A DNA stretch of 39,000 nucleotides. It comes from Tubiluchus corallicola (taxonomy: Eukaryota > Priapulida > Priapulimorpha > Priapulimorphida > Tubiluchidae). This document shows positions 34,525 through 39,000 of the stretch, in pieces; position 1 is the stretch's first letter, and each line of letters begins with the position of its first letter. A program made the position numbers and the translations under genes. The notes beneath the pieces are model-generated. The model was not told the origin of the DNA, did no database searches, and was given only the letters and a program-made list of their open reading frames with translations. The stretch is from NCBI GenBank assembly GCA_030141605.1, contig JAQGDQ010000184.1, positions 126,001 to 165,000 on the forward strand, read 5' to 3'.

Positions 34525-35033
34525 CTATGTCCTAGTTGACCTGCGATCAGTAACGTTTATCTTAGGCGGCGTTAGATGCTGCGTGTCCGACTCCCCATCT
34601 GGTCCTTGGATTTCAATAGTTGGAGTTCGGTGCGCTCGTGATGCCCTGGGAGACGGCAATCGAAAGTCCAGTTTGGGAGTATGAAACTTCAACTCAAACT
34701 TTCGTTTTGAAGGTGTTGGTGATGAGGCCGGACTGTTGCGTCCGCTTCGGAGATCCTCCTCACTAGAAGAGCTGGAGTTGCACGGAGTGTTCCGGTACAC
34801 AACTTGTTGGATATCCGTCACATCTTGTGCCAGGTCTTCCCGGTTGCTAACAATGCTGGGATTTTTGCCTATTTTGCTCAGTCTTTCAGCAGCAATGCTC
34901 TCCATTGTGCGTCGCATTAACGGGTACTGATCTAACACAGAGTTAAAGTGTTCCACCGACAGAGAGAAAAGATTGCAGTAAGTTACCGCTCTAACACTGG
35001 CTACACGACGAGCATTTGTGAGCAGGCATATCT
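34525..35033 (-). CDS. Hyperpolarization-activated cyclic nucleotide-gated (HCN/Ih) channel, last coding exon
   Basis: The minus-strand exon begins after TTTTTCAG at 35033 with the last two bases of a codon (G/AG, Glu expected from YFGE in the family) and ends at TAG 34527-34525, encoding about 169 residues. It covers the second half of the cyclic-nucleotide-binding domain: [19 protein letters not shown] is the phosphate-binding cassette and following beta strand, [19 protein letters not shown] the B and C helices. The rest is a disordered tail with [10 protein letters not shown], an SSSSSEED cluster, [18 protein letters not shown] and TPTIEIQ. HCN channels are plasma-membrane tetramers carrying the pacemaker current, and cAMP binding here eases opening. 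The membrane part and the first half of the domain are outside the window. In vertebrates the cassette reads RRTAS; here it is RRVAS. Tail length is modest compared with vertebrate HCN1, 2 or 4. Confidence 0.93.
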
Positions 35034-38000
35034 CTGAAAAAGATGAATATTATTATGTTAACTTATTATTTTACGATCGTTTTAAATATTATTCTGCATT
35101 CTAGGTTCTATTGGCAAGAACGTTTATCAGTTGTAAAACTGTCTTGTTCAAGCCACGTGGTAATCTCTGTCGTATTACAATAAAACTGTGTTTAAACTAA
35201 ATACTACTTTCCAGTAAGGAAACATCTTGCTCCAAATAAGGGACTCGCAAGCGTAAAAACTTAAAATGCTTCTCTATTATCATCATAAGTTTGTGTCTCT
35301 GTCACCGTTATAGTCGTCTTTTCTTCACCTGCATCGGTCTGTGTTGCGCGTTGCAGCTGTCCATATGTTACTTATCCCGAAATCATTCATGGGAATTAGT
35401 TGACGAGTAAAAAATGCGTTATTCGTCAACAAATTTTCTCGAATTATCGGCAGGAATTCGTTAACGAGTTACAAAATAAGCTGCTATGTATTATAGTGTG
35501 TGACAGAGGTGAACATAGGCAACGGGCATGACAGATTAAATAGTTGGCTGCGGTAGCAGCAGCGACGATAACGTTGACAACTGAGGACAAATCATATCAT
35601 CGTTGGATTTTTAATAAAAGAACTTATGATCGTCGCACGAACTCGAAGGACAGCAAATGAACAAAAACAACTACAAAAATCTAAATTTGTCAACAAAAAT
35701 TACGGCAACAATGACAGCAATGACAATAAGTCAAAACATGGTTATCTAACTTAGCTTTTTTATGCAGTTTGGAACTATGCAAACCGCCCAGAGCTAAAAG
35801 GCTTTTTTAAAAAGTTTTTGTAAAATTACATCGATAAAATGTTATTGATGTATTTTTAAAAAAAAACTGTCAGCTCTGAACCCAAAAACCCAGAAATTTT
35901 TTTAAAATCCGAAAGAATTTTTAAATAAAATTTGCTGGATTTTAATGCGGACTTTCAAAATCGTTTTTTTGGGTGTCATAATTCGCTAAAATGATATACT
36001 GCGTCAACTGAAGTATTTTAGTCACTTTCAGATGCTCACACATCCTTCATTGAAGTAAATATTCGGGGGAATATCTTGGCTGTCATTCACCCATTTGCTG
36101 ATCAGGCTCAGCAGAGCTTAACTTAACCAAAGTCATTGAAAAATTGCAACAAGACTACTCAGTCATTTTTCCTCGCTTCAATGTGGTAAGGCGGCACTTT
36201 TGTTTTCCCTTCTTTTAAGAGGAGTAAACCTTATAATGATTTTGTTTATCTCCATCGTAGCGAGAATTGCTTCTTTATTAGATTATAGTCCATTTTACTG
36301 ACGAGAGGAAAACCATAATCGCATAGAGTCTTCGCTGCCTGGAGAAATACAGCCAATTATTTCATTCCAGCTGTACGGATTTCCGAAAGTTTCCAATCTG
36401 GAGGCGACTAACTGAAATGAGTTTAGAACATCTCCATCGATCTAGTGCATCCACAATGGTTATGCCGCGGGGTTCCGCTAGCTACTGTCTTTTCAATATA
36501 TATCAGAGTATCTGCATGATGTAATATCGCTAAACCTGTACGAGAATGCAGACTGTGTTTTAGTATACAATTTCTAGAAATATTTCTATAATGAGTTACA
36601 AGGTACAATTACGTGTTCGGTTCACCTGCAACATTTTTTTGTCATGTGCAGAGGCTTTATTGGACCAGATAGGCACGGAGACTGTCGAATTTGTTTACCT
36701 CTGCTTTGGGTATAATGAATTACTAAGCCTATTGACTAACTAAAGTACCTAAATGCCGTAATTCGTTTTATTTCAGAGAAAAATGCATTTGTTGTTATTA
36801 TGCAAGTCAATCTTTTTGTAATAAATGGCAGCCCAAATCAAGAGAAATCGCAAAAGACAGTAATTATGATTAACACCCAGGATGGGGCGATTCGCAAACA
36901 AAAACTCGTTATGCTTCCTTCTGCGTTATTCTTGTAAACGAAGGAGTTTTGCAGTTCAATTTCTCGAAAACGAGGCGAGTAATAATGTGACAGTACATCT
37001 CTAGGGAATGGACCTAGCTGTCGACTACACTTTTAGTAAAAATCAGCTACATTGGGCAGTAGGGCATCCTGACTTGGCTATTAAAACTAGCAAATTCGCT
37101 GAACACTAGCAACGGTAACGGTAACGAACAAAGCAAAGCTCTAGAACGTGGCAAACTTTCGCCGAATGCCAGATTCAACTTATTGTTTGATTTCATTGAT
37201 GAACGATCGATAAAATTCATCAAAAGTCAAGACGCTGCCTTCCAGGGGAAGAGTAATTCGATTAGATTGGGGATTAGCTAATATAACAAACAGGCAACGA
37301 GATCAATAATCAGAAACCCTGAATTACTATGTTTTGCCTTAAGTTAATGAGTCAAATAATTATTGTATTTCCACCAGAAGTCGTTAGGCTTGTAAATAGG
37401 CATGTCAGTGCATGTAAATTATGCTAATAGTTTTCTTTAAGACGAAGTGAAGTAAGCCAGTTTAAGACATAAAATGTTCACCTAAGGTCGGTGAATATTC
37501 TTAATTCAAAGGTTAAAATGGGCAGCCTGAGAAAAGGTGTGGTTTGGGTGTTGAGGAGTATGCATTTACGTGCATTGAGTTGTAAAATTAACAGAAAACG
37601 CCACTTTCCACAACGTGCACGTTTTTCACGCAATAAGTGAATATTCTCCAAAGTTACATTAGCTTTTTTCAGTTTCGTAATAATTTTAATAGATGGCGAT
37701 ACTCGCGCTATTAACACTTTTTTATAGCAATAACTGCTTACAGAAAGAGGAAAAATTACAAGCTGATACACAACTTAAGCGTCAACTAACTTTAGTTGCG
37801 TTACACGGTGGGTATATGCTAACTATAACTTCAATGTTTGCATGTCTCTGCCTTCACTCTGCGAAATTGATTGCAAATTTTTGTGCACTAATTAAATCTC
37901 TTGCTGGGAAACCATACAGATGTTATTCACTACCAAACCATCAATTTCAGTTGTTAACCATTGCTTGCTTCTGTGAAATACAAGAACGTTGTTCCACTTC

Positions 38001-39000
38001 AGTTGAAGTTTTTAGTTTTCTGAGAAAGGAAATGAACCATTTTTTGACTAGGGTTCTCGTGAAACTCTGAATAAACATGACTTTCACATTATCGCTAATT
38101 TTGACGTTTTTGGTTTGCATTAAACACACATAAAACAAAAGTTTTTACAACATTTTTTCCAGTTCTTTCTTCTATTTAAAGTTTTTCTTTTAAGCCTTAC
38201 TTTTCGTCGCAAAATTGTAAAAATGAATTTCGTTACAACTCACAAAATTAATGACTGACATCATAACAACAATGACGTCACGTAGTGATTACCCTGAACC
38301 ACTTAAAAACATTTTTACTAACAATATTTGCTGAATATTTGATTGTATTTTCTGCATCATTAAGAGCCAAGAAATCGAATTTGGGGAGTAGTCGCTGAGC
38401 ATGATTTGATAATTTGTTCCAATGTTATTCCTAATGTATGCACTATGCGAGGAACAGATGAAGCACTCAGTATGCAGAGTTATCTCATATCAGGATTCGT
38501 GATAAAATGATGTATGAGTTTAATAAAATTGACAACATGGATTTTATAATGGCAAGGCTGTGACATTTTTCGTCAATTAAGGCTGTTTTTAGCTGCGCTT
38601 AATAAAGCAAGTAAATGAGATAACGGTATTGATTATGTCTCGTTATAATAATAATCTGTGGAATGCTCACGCATTATTGAAGTCTGATGCGACTTTTGAG
38701 ATAACAGAGTTACTTTGTGATGTGCCCTAAGGTAATTTTGCTCTTTTAAAGATTTGTGAATAAGTGGTCCTTCAGCCTAATGCCCTTTTATAGCCTCCGC
38801 AGCTGCAAGTATTGGTAATGACTGGGATTAGTGGTACAGAGTTATTAAATTCGGCAATTTTATTTTGTTGGATGTTTGTTGTTCACATGAATATACCAAA
38901 TATGTTTCACATGAATATAGACCAAATAATCAGTGAATTAATTAGTTCTTCATTTAAAAGGCTGTTGATCTAACAGTTTATATACTGTATAGGTATGCAC
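35034..39000 (-). other. Presumed HCN intron, no exon recognised
   Basis: I looked on the minus strand for the preceding HCN exon, which should end in the codons for a YFG-type motif with a split Glu codon followed by GT, and did not find one. Open frames at 37478-37771 (minus) and 37693-38070 (plus, 125 codons) overlap in opposite directions and resemble nothing I know. A small hairpin lies at 35399-35430. The nearest upstream exon is therefore probably more than 4 kb away. Confidence 0.5.

Noticed and set aside
37693-38070. 125-codon plus-strand open frame
   Set aside because: One frame of this length is expected by chance in 39 kb at this composition; it overlaps an opposite frame and has no recognised motif.

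Overview
This is a eukaryotic, AT-rich (about two-thirds A+T by eye) animal nuclear window with large introns, GT-AG splice sites and many decayed transposons. It carries two complete multi-exon genes and one terminal exon at each edge. The protein matches (eIF3i beginning [19 protein letters not shown], an HCN exon with ARRVASVRA...[10 protein letters not shown]) look most like arthropod or other protostome orthologues; this is judged from memory of the families, not from a search.

Layout: (1) 531-639, minus strand: first coding exon of a probable cyclin A gene that runs off the left edge. (2) 1876-11421, plus strand: complete EIF3I (eIF3 subunit i, nine coding exons, 326 aa); the start codon stands alone in exon 1. 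Its introns hold LINE fragments, a 407-bp MITE, a piggyBac-like 1.1-kb element and a LINE 3' tail. (3) 11.56-15.58 kb: intergenic or HTATSF1 5' non-coding, with a CpG-richer patch near 12.65-12.87 kb and an internally deleted LINE. (4) 15608-25849, plus strand: complete HTATSF1/Tat-SF1/CUS2-type splicing factor (ten coding exons, 548 aa, RRM plus UHM); introns hold two MITE-like elements and a 40-bp minisatellite, and a 1.25-kb TTA-flanked element starts 329 bp after the stop codon. (5) 25.85-34.5 kb: gene-poor, with a mariner transposase remnant, an interstitial (CCCTAA)n tract between inverted repeats, hairpins and a small hAT-type element. (6) 33.85-34.39 kb: degenerate tandem array next to the 3' end of (7) the last coding exon of an HCN (Ih) channel, 34525-35033 on the minus strand; the rest of that gene lies beyond the right edge and 35.03-39 kb appears intronic.

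The genes do not form a pathway. Cyclin A and EIF3I are head to head and may share a promoter; EIF3I and HTATSF1 are tandem; HTATSF1 and HCN are convergent. I see no convincing undescribed gene system. The most unusual structure is the telomere-type tract in a symmetrical inverted-repeat setting near 30 kb, next to a tRNA-like promoter box; the LINE joined from its two ends near 14 kb and the minisatellite in HTATSF1 come next.
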